Shown here piece by piece: positions 53,854-63,900 of a stretch of DNA of 64,000 nt; the first letter of the stretch is position 1; each line of letters opens with the position of its first letter. The stretch is from CATOSD01 sp965203135 (GTDB taxonomy: Bacteria > Chloroflexota > Dehalococcoidia > Lucifugimonadales > CATOSD01): the NCBI GenBank assembly GCA_965203135.1, contig CBDBBO010000003.1, forward strand, positions 124,001 to 188,000, written 5' to 3'. The notes below the pieces were generated by a model. The model worked only from the letters and a program-made list of their open reading frames with translations. It was not told where the DNA came from and searched no databases. The position numbers were made by a program, and so were the translations under genes.

Positions 53854-55079
53854 TCAGTGGACCGGGGACGCCAGCGAGCGGCGGTGTTCGTGACGCATCA
53901 GAGCCGCCAGCATGGAAATGAGAACCGCGAACGTGGGCAATCCCGCCCACTCGCTAGTGAAAGCCCACCATCCTGCCATGCCCGCTGTCACTCCTGAGTC
54001 GGTGAAGTAATTGTGCGCGTGAGTCAGCAGATACACTATCGATACGAACCCCATCCATCCAATACACGCAACTGTTGTGATGTTGAGAAGGCGGTCACAG
54101 CGGGGGGGGGGGGGGCGTGCAATAGGCCGGCCGCAAGTGGGACGACCAGGAAGTACTGATGGAATCCCACTCTCCAAAACACAAGGGTCACCAGAATTCC
54201 CGCCAGCGCTCCAGACACATGGGGTATCCGCCACTTCCAGGCCAGCGCGAAGACCAGGCCGCCACCAAGCGCCATTGCGGGTATGCTCAGATAGTCGACA
54301 TCATCTGTCCAAGCCTGTATCGGTGAGGCGTCCCCCTTCAGGAAACGGAAGATGGAGAGAATTGCCGATCCCCGGCCGGAATTGTAGGTGACAGCGTGGA
54401 AGGTAGATTCTCCCCACAGGAGGAGGCTGAGGGCCAGTCCAAACGCTGTCACGGCTACGAATGCGGTTAGAAATCGGAGATTGACCCTCCGACCGTCCAG
54501 GGCCAGAAACGGCGCAAACACGATGGGATACACCTTCATCAACACCGCAAACGCCAATGCGGCCGCGGCCACCGAGTTTCGGTCGGCCTGCCGACATGCC
54601 AGCGAGACGAGGCACAACGCGGCGACCAGCGCATCGCTTTGACCGTACACGACAGGGAACGTCCAGAAGAGCGGATTCAGCGGGAGCGCGGCCAGCCAGA
54701 ACATCAGCCATGGAAGCGTGACGCCCCGCCGCGCGAGCCGATGCAGGACGTACCAACTGCTGACCTGCCACGCGGCGACGAACAGAACCTTGGGCAACAT
54801 TGGATGGAGCGCATAGGGAATGGAGAACAGGTTGTGCGCGGGGCCGTAGGTGTTGTCCGTGGACCACGGGTCGTCCCCGGCGAAAACCAGGTCCCACTGC
54901 AACACGTAGGCGGCGTAGTCGCCCCGCTCGCCCACCAGAAGCGCCGCGACTACGGCGGCGAGAGTGCTGAGGCTCGCGGCAATCGCCCAGGCGCGGGGCG
55001 ACAACTCAGAGAGGGCGGCTTGGAGGCGGGCGCTGTCGACTCGGATGACGTTGCGAAACGGAGACGGGCTTGGCGGCAC
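53854..55079 (-). CDS. Membrane glycosyltransferase (GT87/DUF2029-like), frameshifted at a poly-C tract
   Basis: Polytopic protein with an acidic first loop (GDYAAYVLQWDLVFAGDDPW), LPLNPLFWTFPVVYGQSDA and further helices, in the style of polyprenol-dependent mannosyltransferases. On the coding strand a run of 14 C (54115-54102) breaks the frame: as written the protein ends at 54036 after a meaningless tail. With 12 or 15 C it continues into RCDRLLNITTVACIGWMGF and two more membrane helices to 53854, about 408 residues. Either a phase-variable gene in the off state or a sequencing error. The GTG start (55079) abuts family B repeat copy 3. Confidence 0.7.
54102..54115. repeat. Homopolymer: 14 G (+ strand)
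   Basis: Lies inside the GT87-like coding region, exactly where the reading frame changes. Confidence 0.9.
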
Positions 55080-55081
55080 AG

Positions 55082-55235
55082 GCTTTAGATTCCTCAGCTA
55101 CGCTCGGAATCACTATGGCCTTGCGAAGGCCACGCAAGGGGATGAAAATGCGGCTGAGCCGGGCATTCTGGATGGGGCGGCTGGGGCATCGAGTCACGCT
55201 GAGAGTTGCCTGAACAGTCTATTTTCATGGTAATG
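55082..55235 (+). repeat. Family B repeat, copy 3
   Basis: Starts GCTTTAGATTCCTCAGCTAC and ends ATTTTCATGGTAATGGCA. It fills the space between two minus-strand genes and encodes the last ~14 codons of the upstream one. Confidence 0.85.
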
Positions 55236-56714
55236 GCATTGTGAGGGTTGCGGGTTGGAATGACAAGAATAGTGTGGGCGGTTGCGGAGTTGGTCGAGGA
55301 GCCAGGCGGCGAGGAGGGCGCCGGATGCGGCCATCATGGGGGCCATGGAGTCGGCGTAGCGGCCGGCCATCACTCCGAGCAGGCCGACGAAAAGGAGATG
55401 GGAGTGGACGGCCAGAGCGCCGATGGCGGCGATTGCGAGCCGGTCGTCGGGATGCGGCCGGCGAACCCGCTGCCACGTAGCCAGCACAATGGAAACCGGG
55501 ATGACGAGAAGGGCTATGCCCAGCACGGCCCGGAGCACAAAGACCACCCGGGATCCGTGCAGCACACCTTGGCGGAAGACCGAGATACGTTCGAAGAGCT
55601 CGTTGGTTTCGGATTCGTCGATGTACGACTGGAACTCATCGAGGGCTGCGGGTGTGACAAATGCGCGCGACCACAGTCCGAGGTAGTGGGTGAGGGCGTT
55701 GCCGATCCAGGCCACTGGTTCGGACAGCATGGCGGGACGTCCCATCTGCGCCAGGAGGGCGTGCTCTTCAAGGCCACGCTCGCCAGCCACCTCCCTTACT
55801 ATCGGCGAGAAGACCTGCCCATAGGTCGCGTGTTGACCCGTAACTTCGAATTCCGCCAACAACGTAGCACGAGCATAGAAGCTGGGCGCCCCGGCGATGA
55901 GATTACGTGCGGGCGCAAAGACGTCGCGGCCCATGGTCAGGATGGCGGCAAGCTCGGGGTCGGAGAGGGACGGCGCGGGCTCGATGATGAGGGCCTTCGC
56001 GAACAGGTGACGGTCGGAGAGATTGGGGCGGGAGCCGGAGTCGTGGGTCGCGTGCCAGACCAGGCTCTCGGCGATCAGGCACAAGGCGATGGGGGCTATC
56101 ACAGAGGCGGCCAGAGCCAGTCGCTTGCCCTCGCAGCGTCTCCAAGTAAACCAGAACAGGAAGGGCCAGACCACCAGCAGGCTGAGGGCGGCGGGCCGGA
56201 CGGTGATGGCGAGGCCGCAGGCGAGAGCCGCGAGCGCGGCCCATCGCCACGATGGGCGATGCACAGCCAGCGCGAGGCCGCCGGCCATCAGGCACATGAG
56301 CGAGATGAAGATGGACTCGGTGAGGATGTCTGCGTGCCGTTCGGTGACGCGGGGGTAGAGCATGAGGGCGATGACTGGGGCGAGCGCGAAGAGGGGCGAC
56401 CGGAAGGCGCGGTGCAGGCTCCAACCGAGGAAGGCGAACGCCGCGGCTGCCAGGACGAGCTGGACCCTGGGAGCAGCGTCGGTCGTACCGAACAGAGCGT
56501 CGACGGCTTTGAGGAAGAGCGGGTAGCCGGCGGTCCGGTGCTCGCTGAAGTTCAGGTAGCCGCCGCTGTCGGGCGATAGGGCGAGGGGCTGCGACCAGTT
56601 GAACGCGATGAAGGCGACCGCAAGCAGCGCGAGCAGCCAGGGGAAGGCGGCTTGGAGGCGCGGGTGGTCGGCGAGGTTTGTCCTGTTCAGTATCGGTTGG
56701 GTGAGGTGGCGCAT
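55194..56714 (-). CDS. Membrane glycosyltransferase-like protein (GT-C/GT39 type), paralogue
   Basis: 506 residues. Same architecture and many identical stretches as the gene at 50.5-52.2 kb: FPWLLALLAVAFIAFNWSQP, SPDSGGYLNFSEHRTAGYP, DILTESIFISLMCLMAGG and VREVAGERGLEEHALLAQ. About ten membrane helices. The two probably arose by duplication and may add related sugars to the same surface glycan. The C-terminal tail (about NRPHYSCHSNPQ onward) is hydrophilic, unlike the paralogue, and its last 14 codons come from family B repeat copy 3, so the native end may have been replaced. Confidence 0.83.
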   Translation of the reverse strand: MRHLTQPILNRTNLADHPRLQAAFPWLLALLAVAFIAFNWSQPLALSPDSGGYLNFSEHRTAGYPLFLKAVDALFGTTDAAPRVQLVLAAAAFAFLGWSLHRAFRSPLFALAPVIALMLYPRVTERHADILTESIFISLMCLMAGGLALAVHRPSWRWAALAALACGLAITVRPAALSLLVVWPFLFWFTWRRCEGKRLALAASVIAPIALCLIAESLVWHATHDSGSRPNLSDRHLFAKALIIEPAPSLSDPELAAILTMGRDVFAPARNLIAGAPSFYARATLLAEFEVTGQHATYGQVFSPIVREVAGERGLEEHALLAQMGRPAMLSEPVAWIGNALTHYLGLWSRAFVTPAALDEFQSYIDESETNELFERISVFRQGVLHGSRVVFVLRAVLGIALLVIPVSIVLATWQRVRRPHPDDRLAIAAIGALAVHSHLLFVGLLGVMAGRYADSMAPMMAASGALLAAWLLDQLRNRPHYSCHSNPQPSQCHYHENRLFRQLSA

Positions 56715-56776
56715 GGGGGTATCAGACTAGGGTTGACCACGGTGGATCTTGGCAGTTTCGGGCGCTGTTCCCAAGT

Positions 56777-57020
56777 TGTCACCCCCATCCTAACCTTCCC
56801 CCGTCCGAGGGGGAAGGGACAATTGGAAGGCCTTCTCCCGTCGAGGGGGAAGGGACTTCCTACGGGCGCCGCTTCCCTGGATTCCCGCTTTCGCGGGAAT
56901 GACGCAATGGGGCGAGGGGGAAGGGACAAAGCGGAAGGGCCTCGTTGTCACCCCAATGCTGAGCCGTTCGGCCGGCACAGGGCAGGCACAAGGCCTGCCC
57001 CTACGATTGCGGGGGGGAAG
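56777..57020. repeat. Cluster of family A palindromes
   Basis: At least three cores: CCTTCCCCCGTCCGAGGGGG, TTCTCCCGTCGAGGGGGAA, and GCGAGGGGGAAGGGAC, followed by ACAAGGCCTGCCCCTACG and GCGGGGGGGAAGGGAC. TTCCCGCTTTCGCGGGAATG is a further hairpin, similar to one near 53.75 kb. Confidence 0.75.
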
Positions 57021-57627
57021 GGACTGGCGGCAGCAGGTCGGCCACGGCCAACTCCAGGTCGGGCAGGGACGCCGGCGCCAGCGTCTCGCCGCGGCGGTGT
57101 ACGCTGTGTTGGGCGTAGCCTTCCGTGCCCGGCTCGGTGAACCGCTCTATGCAGTCCTCGGGCAGGTTCCTCACCCAGGTCTCAGGAACACCCGCCCGCC
57201 CGTACACATGGGCCTTCATCTGGCGGTCGTACTCCAGCGTGGAGTCGGCCACCTCGACGACCAGCAGCACGTCGGAGGGAGTGGGGTGGGAGCGGGTATA
57301 GTAGTCGTCCCGGAGGCGCAGTATGGCAGCGTCCGGCTGCGGTTCGGAGCGTTCGTCCAGGCGTATCGGACTCTGGATGCGGACGTGGAAGCGGCCGGTG
57401 GCGTATCGGGCAAAGATGGCGTTAAGGTAGTCCACGTTGCCGGCGTGCTGTGGTCCGATTGGCGGCATGACGATTATCTCCCCCTCTACGAGTTCTACCC
57501 GCTCGTCGGGCTTCAGAATGCCCGCCTCGCCCATGCGGTAGTACTCGGCCACCGTAAACTTGCGGGTTTCCAGCGTGGGAGATGGAGTCGGCGCCGCGGC
57601 CGCCGGATCTTTCGTTCGCGTAGTCAT
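57001..57627 (-). CDS. Uma2-family (DUF820) predicted nuclease
   Basis: 208 residues of the Uma2 family with the PD-(D/E)XK fold: RVELVEGEIIVMPP, QPDAAILR (active-site Asp), LLVVEVADSTLEYDRQMK (Glu-x-Ala then the family Lys) and YGRAGVPETWV. Such proteins are abundant in Chloroflexi and cyanobacteria; biological role unknown. The last residues PVPSPPQS and the stop codon are encoded by a dispersed repeat. It stands alone, divergent from addB. Confidence 0.87.
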   Translation of the reverse strand: MTTRTKDPAAAAPTPSPTLETRKFTVAEYYRMGEAGILKPDERVELVEGEIIVMPPIGPQHAGNVDYLNAIFARYATGRFHVRIQSPIRLDERSEPQPDAAILRLRDDYYTRSHPTPSDVLLVVEVADSTLEYDRQMKAHVYGRAGVPETWVRNLPEDCIERFTEPGTEGYAQHSVHRRGETLAPASLPDLELAVADLLPPVPSPPQS

Positions 57628-57720
57628 AGCGATACCTGGCCTTTGGGTAGAGTTTCGCTCGGCCTTGGTTCAAGATGATAGACGGCGCGCGCGCATTGTT
57701 CAAGGACGCGCCGGGTGTGG

Positions 57721-57726
57721 TACAGT
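57721..57726 (+). promoter_or_regulatory. -10 box of addAB, probably leaderless
   Basis: TACAGT ends 6 bases before the ATG at 57733; TTGTTC (57696-57701) could be a -35 at 19-base spacing. The layout (-10, GCGGGC, ATG) mirrors the SDR promoter at 11.4 kb. Confidence 0.45.
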
Positions 57727-57732
57727 GCGGGC

Positions 57733-60700
57733 ATGGATTCTAATTCAAGTGACAACGGAGGCCCAAGCGTGGGCAGGCTGGTGATGGGACGGCAGTCGCC
57801 GAGGCTGCGGGAGGCGCTGTGGCGGCTGGTGCGCGAGGTGAAGGGGGACGATCCGCTGGCGCCGGTGACGGTGGTGGGGCCGTCGAGTTACGCGAACCTG
57901 AGCCTGCGGCAGGAGTTGGGAGCGGACGGATTCGCGAACGTGCGGTTCATCGTGCTGCCGGTGCTGGCGGAGCTTCTGGGGGGCGCGGAGATGGCGCGTT
58001 CGGGGAGGAGGCCGCTGACGTCGGTGGTGGAGCGGGTGTGGCTGAGGGAGGTGTTGGCGGGTGCGACGGGGCCGCTGGCGTCGGTGAGCGATCACGTGGC
58101 GACGCAGGCGAGTGTGCGGGCGTCCTTCGCGGAGCTGCGGCAGGTCGGCGAGGACGTGCTGGCGGGGCTGGAGACAAAGGGGGAGTTGCGTCGGGAACTG
58201 GTGACGTTGTACCGCGAGTTTCGTCGCAGGGTGGGCGGTGACTGGTACGACGCGGACGACCTGGCGGAGGCGGCCGCGGGCGCGGTGCGTCGGGGCGAGG
58301 CTCCCGCGCTGGGCGACCTGGGCACGGTTGTCTTCTATCTGCCACGGAACGTGAGTCCGGCCGAGTTGAGTCTAATCGAGTCGCTGGCCGAAAAGGACCT
58401 CTGCTACGTGGTGCTCGGAACGACGGGCGACGACATGGCGGACGGGCAGGTGGAGGCGCTGGCGGACTCGCTCGGCGGCTTGATGGGGCAGCGGGTGGAT
58501 CTGGGACGGGGTGATACTGACGATGGGCATGGTCGGGACGAGGCCAGGCTTCACGTCGCGCCCACGGCGCATGAAGAGGTGAGATGGGCGGCAAGGAGGA
58601 TCGCGCGGGAGACGAGGGACAGGGGAACTCCGTTCCACCGGATGGCGATACTCTACCGAATGGACAATCCGTACGCCTCGCTGGTGCGGGACGAGCTAAG
58701 GATGGCGGGCATACCGATGGCGGGGCCGGACCGGAAGACGCTGGCCGACAGCGCGGCGGGCCGGACGCTTATGGGTCTGCTGGACATGCCGGAGGGGGAG
58801 TTCCGGCGCGCGGACGTGATGGAGTGGCTGACGAGTTGCCCGGTGCGCCCGGCGGGTGGTACGGCGCGCGGGTTCAGTCCGAGCAGGTGGGACTCGCTGA
58901 CGAGAACGGCGGGCGTGGTCCGGGGGCTGGAGCAGTGGCGCGACCGGCTTGGGTCGCACGCGGCGCGGCTCGAGGAGGAGGCCGAGAGGCGCGTCAGGGC
59001 CGAGGAGATCACGGAGGCGCGCGCCGAGCGGATGGTGGAGGAGGCGGCGACGGCCAGGGAGGTGCTGGCGTTCGTCGAGCGGTTGGTGAGTGACGTCGAG
59101 CCGCCGAAAGACAGGAGCCGATGGGGGGAGTTCTGCGAGTGGGCCGGCGATCTGCTGGACCGCTACCTTGACGACAGGCAGCTTCCGGAAGGCGAGGCGG
59201 TGGCGTTGGAGAGAGTGACGCGGGCGCTGCGGGAGCTGGCCGGCGCGGACAGCGTTGGGCGGGGATGCAGGCTGGAGGAGTTTCGGCAGTCGGTGGCGGA
59301 CTCGCTGCGGGGCACGGTGGGACACCTGGGGATGACGGGGCAGGGCGTGTTCGTGTCTTCGATTGGCGCGGCGGCGGGAATGAGCTTCGACGTGGTGTGG
59401 GTGCTGGGCATGGTGGAGGGTGGGATGCCGCCGGCAATCCGGCCCGATCCGCTGCTGCCGGAGAGGGACTGGCAGGACGCGGGGGGAGAGTCCCGGGTAG
59501 ACAGGCGCATCGCGACGGAGCGGTACGACTACCTGTCGGCGCTGGCGACGGCGCGGCGGCGGGAACTGTCGTATCCGGCGGCCAACGCAGCGTCGCAGCG
59601 GCAGGCGTACCCGTCGCGGTGGTTCCTGGAGCAGGCGACAGCGCTGGAGGATACGCCGGTGCACGCGAGCGGGCTTGGGCGGCTGGGCGAGCGCGAGTGG
59701 CTGACGATCGACCGCTCGCCGGAGGAGGCGCTGTCCCGCGCTCCGGAACCGGCGCTGGCGGACGCGCTCGACTACAACCTGAGCCGGCTGCTGGCGTGGA
59801 GGCGCGACGGTCAGAGGCTGGGGGACCATCCGTTTGCCGGCGAGGGCACGCTCGCGCGCGGGGTGGAGCTCGGACGGAGCCGGAACGTGGGCAGGCTGAC
59901 GGAGTTCGACGGGAACCTGTCCTCGATGGGCGCAGAGGCGCGGTTCCTGCGAAACCTGGGGCGTTCGCCTGTGTCGCCGACCAGCCTGGAAAGCTGGGCG
60001 CGGTGTCCGTTCAGTTACTTCCTGGGTCACGTGCTGAGGTTGAGCGCGCTGGATGCGGTGGAGGAGGGCGAGTCCATATCGGCGCTGGAGCGGGGGTCGC
60101 TGATACACGGGATCCTGGAGCGGTTCATAGGGGAGATCGGCTCTGCCGGGAGACTTCCGGCGTCCGACGAGGAGTGGCCGCCGGCGCAGCGCCGGAGATT
60201 GATGGAGATCGCGGAGGAGGAGTTCGAGGGCGCCGAGTCGAGGGGCGTGACGGGAAAGCCGCTGCTGTGGGAGATGGAGAAGGGGGATGTTCTGGCGGAG
60301 CTGGAGACTTTCCTGGAGGAGGACGAGAAGCTGCGGGCCGACGGGCGAACCGGGAGGATCGTGGTGGAGTCGGGATTCGGGTTTGGCGGGGAGTCGCTGG
60401 AAGTGACGGACGCGGAGACTGGGCTGCGCTTTCGCGGGTACATCGACCGGATAGACGTGAGCGCGGACGGGAAGTCGGCGCTGGTTATCGATTACAAGAC
60501 GGGCAGCGCGAGACCGTACAGGGCGCTCGACAAGGACCCAATCGACGCGGGGAAGCGGCTGCAGTTGGGGGTTTACTCGCTCGCGGCCAGGGCGATGCTG
60601 CCCGGGGCCAGTGTCGGGGCAGCCTACTGGTTCACGACGAACAGGGGCGGGTTCACGCGGGCGCCCAGCGAGGTGTTCGACCTGGGGGATGAGAAAACCG

Positions 60701-60927
60701 TCGAGCGGTTCAGGGAAGGGCTGGAGACGATAGTGTCCGGGATAGGGGCGGGGATGTTTCCGGCGAACCCGGGGCCGCCCGGCTGGGGCGGTCCCTCGAA
60801 CTGCGCCTACTGCGACTTCGATTCGCTGTGCGCGACGCGGCGGGTTGACCTGTGGGAGCGGAAGAAGTCCGATCCTGGTCTTGCCGAGTACCTGAGGTTA
60901 TCTGACGGGGAGAGTGAGAACCAGTGA
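57733..60927 (+). CDS. addB: AddB-like helicase/nuclease subunit with C-terminal PD-(D/E)XK nuclease and Fe-S cysteines
   Basis: 1064 residues. The N-terminal and middle regions are UvrD-like without a good Walker A, as in AddB. The C-terminal RecB-type nuclease has RGSLIHGILERF, FRGYIDRIDV, ALVIDYKTGSARPY and RLQLGVYSLAA. Four cysteines frame it (RCPFSYFL before it, CAYCDFDSLC at the end), the pattern of the AddB [4Fe-4S] cage. Processes broken DNA ends with AddA for recombination. ATG 57733 has no Shine-Dalgarno and lies just after a -10 box. The next gene overlaps the stop by 3 bases. Confidence 0.88.
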   Translation: MDSNSSDNGGPSVGRLVMGRQSPRLREALWRLVREVKGDDPLAPVTVVGPSSYANLSLRQELGADGFANVRFIVLPVLAELLGGAEMARSGRRPLTSVVERVWLREVLAGATGPLASVSDHVATQASVRASFAELRQVGEDVLAGLETKGELRRELVTLYREFRRRVGGDWYDADDLAEAAAGAVRRGEAPALGDLGTVVFYLPRNVSPAELSLIESLAEKDLCYVVLGTTGDDMADGQVEALADSLGGLMGQRVDLGRGDTDDGHGRDEARLHVAPTAHEEVRWAARRIARETRDRGTPFHRMAILYRMDNPYASLVRDELRMAGIPMAGPDRKTLADSAAGRTLMGLLDMPEGEFRRADVMEWLTSCPVRPAGGTARGFSPSRWDSLTRTAGVVRGLEQWRDRLGSHAARLEEEAERRVRAEEITEARAERMVEEAATAREVLAFVERLVSDVEPPKDRSRWGEFCEWAGDLLDRYLDDRQLPEGEAVALERVTRALRELAGADSVGRGCRLEEFRQSVADSLRGTVGHLGMTGQGVFVSSIGAAAGMSFDVVWVLGMVEGGMPPAIRPDPLLPERDWQDAGGESRVDRRIATERYDYLSALATARRRELSYPAANAASQRQAYPSRWFLEQATALEDTPVHASGLGRLGEREWLTIDRSPEEALSRAPEPALADALDYNLSRLLAWRRDGQRLGDHPFAGEGTLARGVELGRSRNVGRLTEFDGNLSSMGAEARFLRNLGRSPVSPTSLESWARCPFSYFLGHVLRLSALDAVEEGESISALERGSLIHGILERFIGEIGSAGRLPASDEEWPPAQRRRLMEIAEEEFEGAESRGVTGKPLLWEMEKGDVLAELETFLEEDEKLRADGRTGRIVVESGFGFGGESLEVTDAETGLRFRGYIDRIDVSADGKSALVIDYKTGSARPYRALDKDPIDAGKRLQLGVYSLAARAMLPGASVGAAYWFTTNRGGFTRAPSEVFDLGDEKTVERFREGLETIVSGIGAGMFPANPGPPGWGGPSNCAYCDFDSLCATRRVDLWERKKSDPGLAEYLRLSDGESENQ

Positions 60928-63900
60928 CGGCGCATCAGACTGACGCTACCACAGACTCATTCGTCCCCGTAGACGAACAGGAACGGCGCGTAATCGCGGA
61001 TCGCCTGGACGAGACGCTGTTCGTGGAGGCGAGCGCAGGCACGGGCAAGACGGCCAGCCTGGTCGGCAGGGTGGTGGGCCTGGTGAGGACGGGGCGGGCC
61101 ACGCTGGACGGGATAGCGGCCATCACGTTCACGGAGGCGGCGGCGGCGGAGCTGCGGGACCGGGTGCGGCAGGGGCTGGAGTCGGCGGCGTCGGACGCCT
61201 CGCTGGGCGTGGAGGAGCGCGAACGGTGTGAGCGGGGCGTGGAAGACCTGGACCAAGCCTCGATACAGACGCTGCACTCGTTCGCGGCGGCGCTGCTGCA
61301 CGAGCGGCCGCTGGAGGCGGGGCTACCCCCGGCGTTCGAGACGGCGGACGAAATCGCGGCGGGCCTGCGGTTCGACGAGGTGTGGAGGGAGTGGCTGGAC
61401 GGCGTGCTCGAACTGGACTCGCCGCTGGCGCCGCAATTGGGGCTGGCGCTGACGATGGGAGTGACGCTGGCGCAGCTCAGGGACGTGGCGCTGGCGTTTC
61501 ATGGGAACTACGCGGACCTGGAGGGCGCGACGTTCGGTCCGCCGCCGGTCACGGGGACCGGCTGGGTGGACGAGTTGCGGGTAGCGGGCGCCGAGATGGA
61601 GCGGCTGTGCGTGTACTCGCAGCTTATGGACGACGACGCACTCTATCAGCACGTGCAGCTGAAGTTGAGGGAAATCCGGCGGCTCGACGGTGAGGAGCCG
61701 GGTTCGGCGGTGGCCTACCGGCAGCTCTCGCGGGTGCTGCCGCTGAAGTTCGGGCGTGGCAGACAGGCGGACTGGGATACGGACCCGGATACGGGGGAGA
61801 ACGCCTGCAGGGCGCTGAAGGCGCTGCTCGCGGATACGCAGGAGATTGCGGAGGGCGCGCTGGCGCTGGCGCTTGGCGAGGCGATGGTGCCGGTTCTGGA
61901 CGCGCTACGGGACTTCGCGCTGTGTTACGCGGAGCGGAGGCGGAAAGAGGGTCGGGCCGAGTTTCACGACTTGCTGGTGTGGGCGCGGAACCTGCTGCGG
62001 GACAAAGTGGAGGTGCGGGACCACTTCAGGGTGCGGTTCTCGCACGTGTTGATCGACGAGGTGCAGGACACGGACCCGATACAGACCGAGATCGCGATGT
62101 ACTTGAGCGAGGAGGCGGCCGATGGTCTGAGCGGCGAGCAGCGTCCGACGGCCTGGGAGGAGATTGCGCCTGCGGCGGGGAAGCTGTTCGTGGTGGGGGA
62201 CCCGAAGCAGTCGATCTACAGGTTCCGGCGGGCGGACGTTGTGCAGATGAACAGGCTGAAGAAACGCATCGAGGGAGCGTGTGGGCGAACCGTCAACCTG
62301 GTGCAGAACTTCAGGTCGCAGAAGCGGGTGGTGGCGTGGGTGAATCACGTCTTCGGGCAGTGGATGGACGAGGGAGCGGAGGAGGCGGGCGGCGGTTTCG
62401 TCCAGGCGGAGTACGAGAAGATGCACGCGCGGTGGGACGGGGAGTCGGGGTCGCACGTCGGGCCGCGGGTGTGGGCGCTGGCGGACGAGGAGGTTGAGGG
62501 GCCGATCGGCGACGTGCGGAGAGATGAGGCAGGGCAGATAGCCGTGCTGCTGCGCCGGATGGAGGCGGACGAGTGGCGGACGCTGGACCGGGAGAAGACC
62601 GAGGCCACGGGGAGGGAGGCGTACCGAGCGGTGACCTACGCGGACGTGTGCATACTGATGCCGACGCGGACCGGACTGGGGGCGCTGGAGCGGGCGCTGG
62701 AGGAGCACGACATCCCGTACCGGCTGGAGAGCGCGTCGCTGATCTTCGAGACGCAGGAGATCAGGGACCTGCTCAACTGCCTGAAGGCGATCGACGATCC
62801 GGCCGACCAGGTGTCCACGGTGGCGGCGCTGCGGTCGCTGGTGTTCGGTTGCAGCGACGTAGACCTGCTGAGGCATTACGAGAGCGGGGGACGGTTCGAC
62901 TACCTGCGCGAGCAGGCGGGCCGGCGGCAGGGGCCGGTGAGCGAGGCGTTGGAGACGCTGCGGGAGTTCCACGAGGGCCGGATGTGGGAGTCGCCGGGCG
63001 CGCTGATCGAGCGGTTCGTGCGCGAGCGCGGGCTGATGGAGGCGGCGTCCGGTCATCCGAGGATGCGGGAGCAGTGGAGGCGGTACCGGTTCCTGGTGGA
63101 GCGGGCGTGGCAGTTCGCGGCGGCGGGCGGGACGTCTCTCAGGGCGTTTCTGAGGTGGATCGAGGACCAGGTGAACGAGCGCGCGCGAGTCACGGAGACG
63201 CCGGTGCCGGAGTCGGACGAGAAGGCGGTGCGGGTGATGACGGTGCACGCCTCCAAGGGGCTGGAGTTTCCGGTGGTCGTGCTGACGGGGATCAACTCGG
63301 GGCGAACATATCGGGGCGAGCGGGTGCTGTTCGACCGTTCACGGAGGGCGGTGGAGGTGAGGCTGGGGGCGAGTGGCGGCGGGTTCGCCACGCCGGGCTA
63401 CGAGGGTCTCGCGGAGAGCGAGAAGAGGATGTCGGAGGCGGAAGACGTGCGGCTGATGTACGTGGCGACGACGCGCGCACGCGACCATCTTGTGCTGAGC
63501 CTGCGGCGGCCTGAGCGAGGGGGCGCGGGCAGCCTGGCGGGGAGAATTTCGGCGCATCTGGAGAGCGCGCCGGGGCTTTGGGAGCGGGTCGACCCGAAAT
63601 TGGCCGTGGAAGTGCCCGGTCAGGCGGAGGGCGGCGACGGGCGGGAACGCGTGGAGGCGTCGGGTGAGCATACGGTGGAGGCACGCGAGGGGTGGATGTC
63701 GGAGCGCGAGCGGCTGATCGAAGAGATGGGACGACCGTCGTTCGTGTCCGCGACGTCGCTGGGGAAGCAGACGGGGGAGGAGGAGGACAAGGGTGAGCAG
63801 GACAGCCCGGAGCCGTGGCGGCGGGGGAGAGCGGGGACGTCGGTGGGGCGGGCGGTGCACGCGGTGCTGCAGGCGATAGACCTGGCGACGGGAGAGGGTA

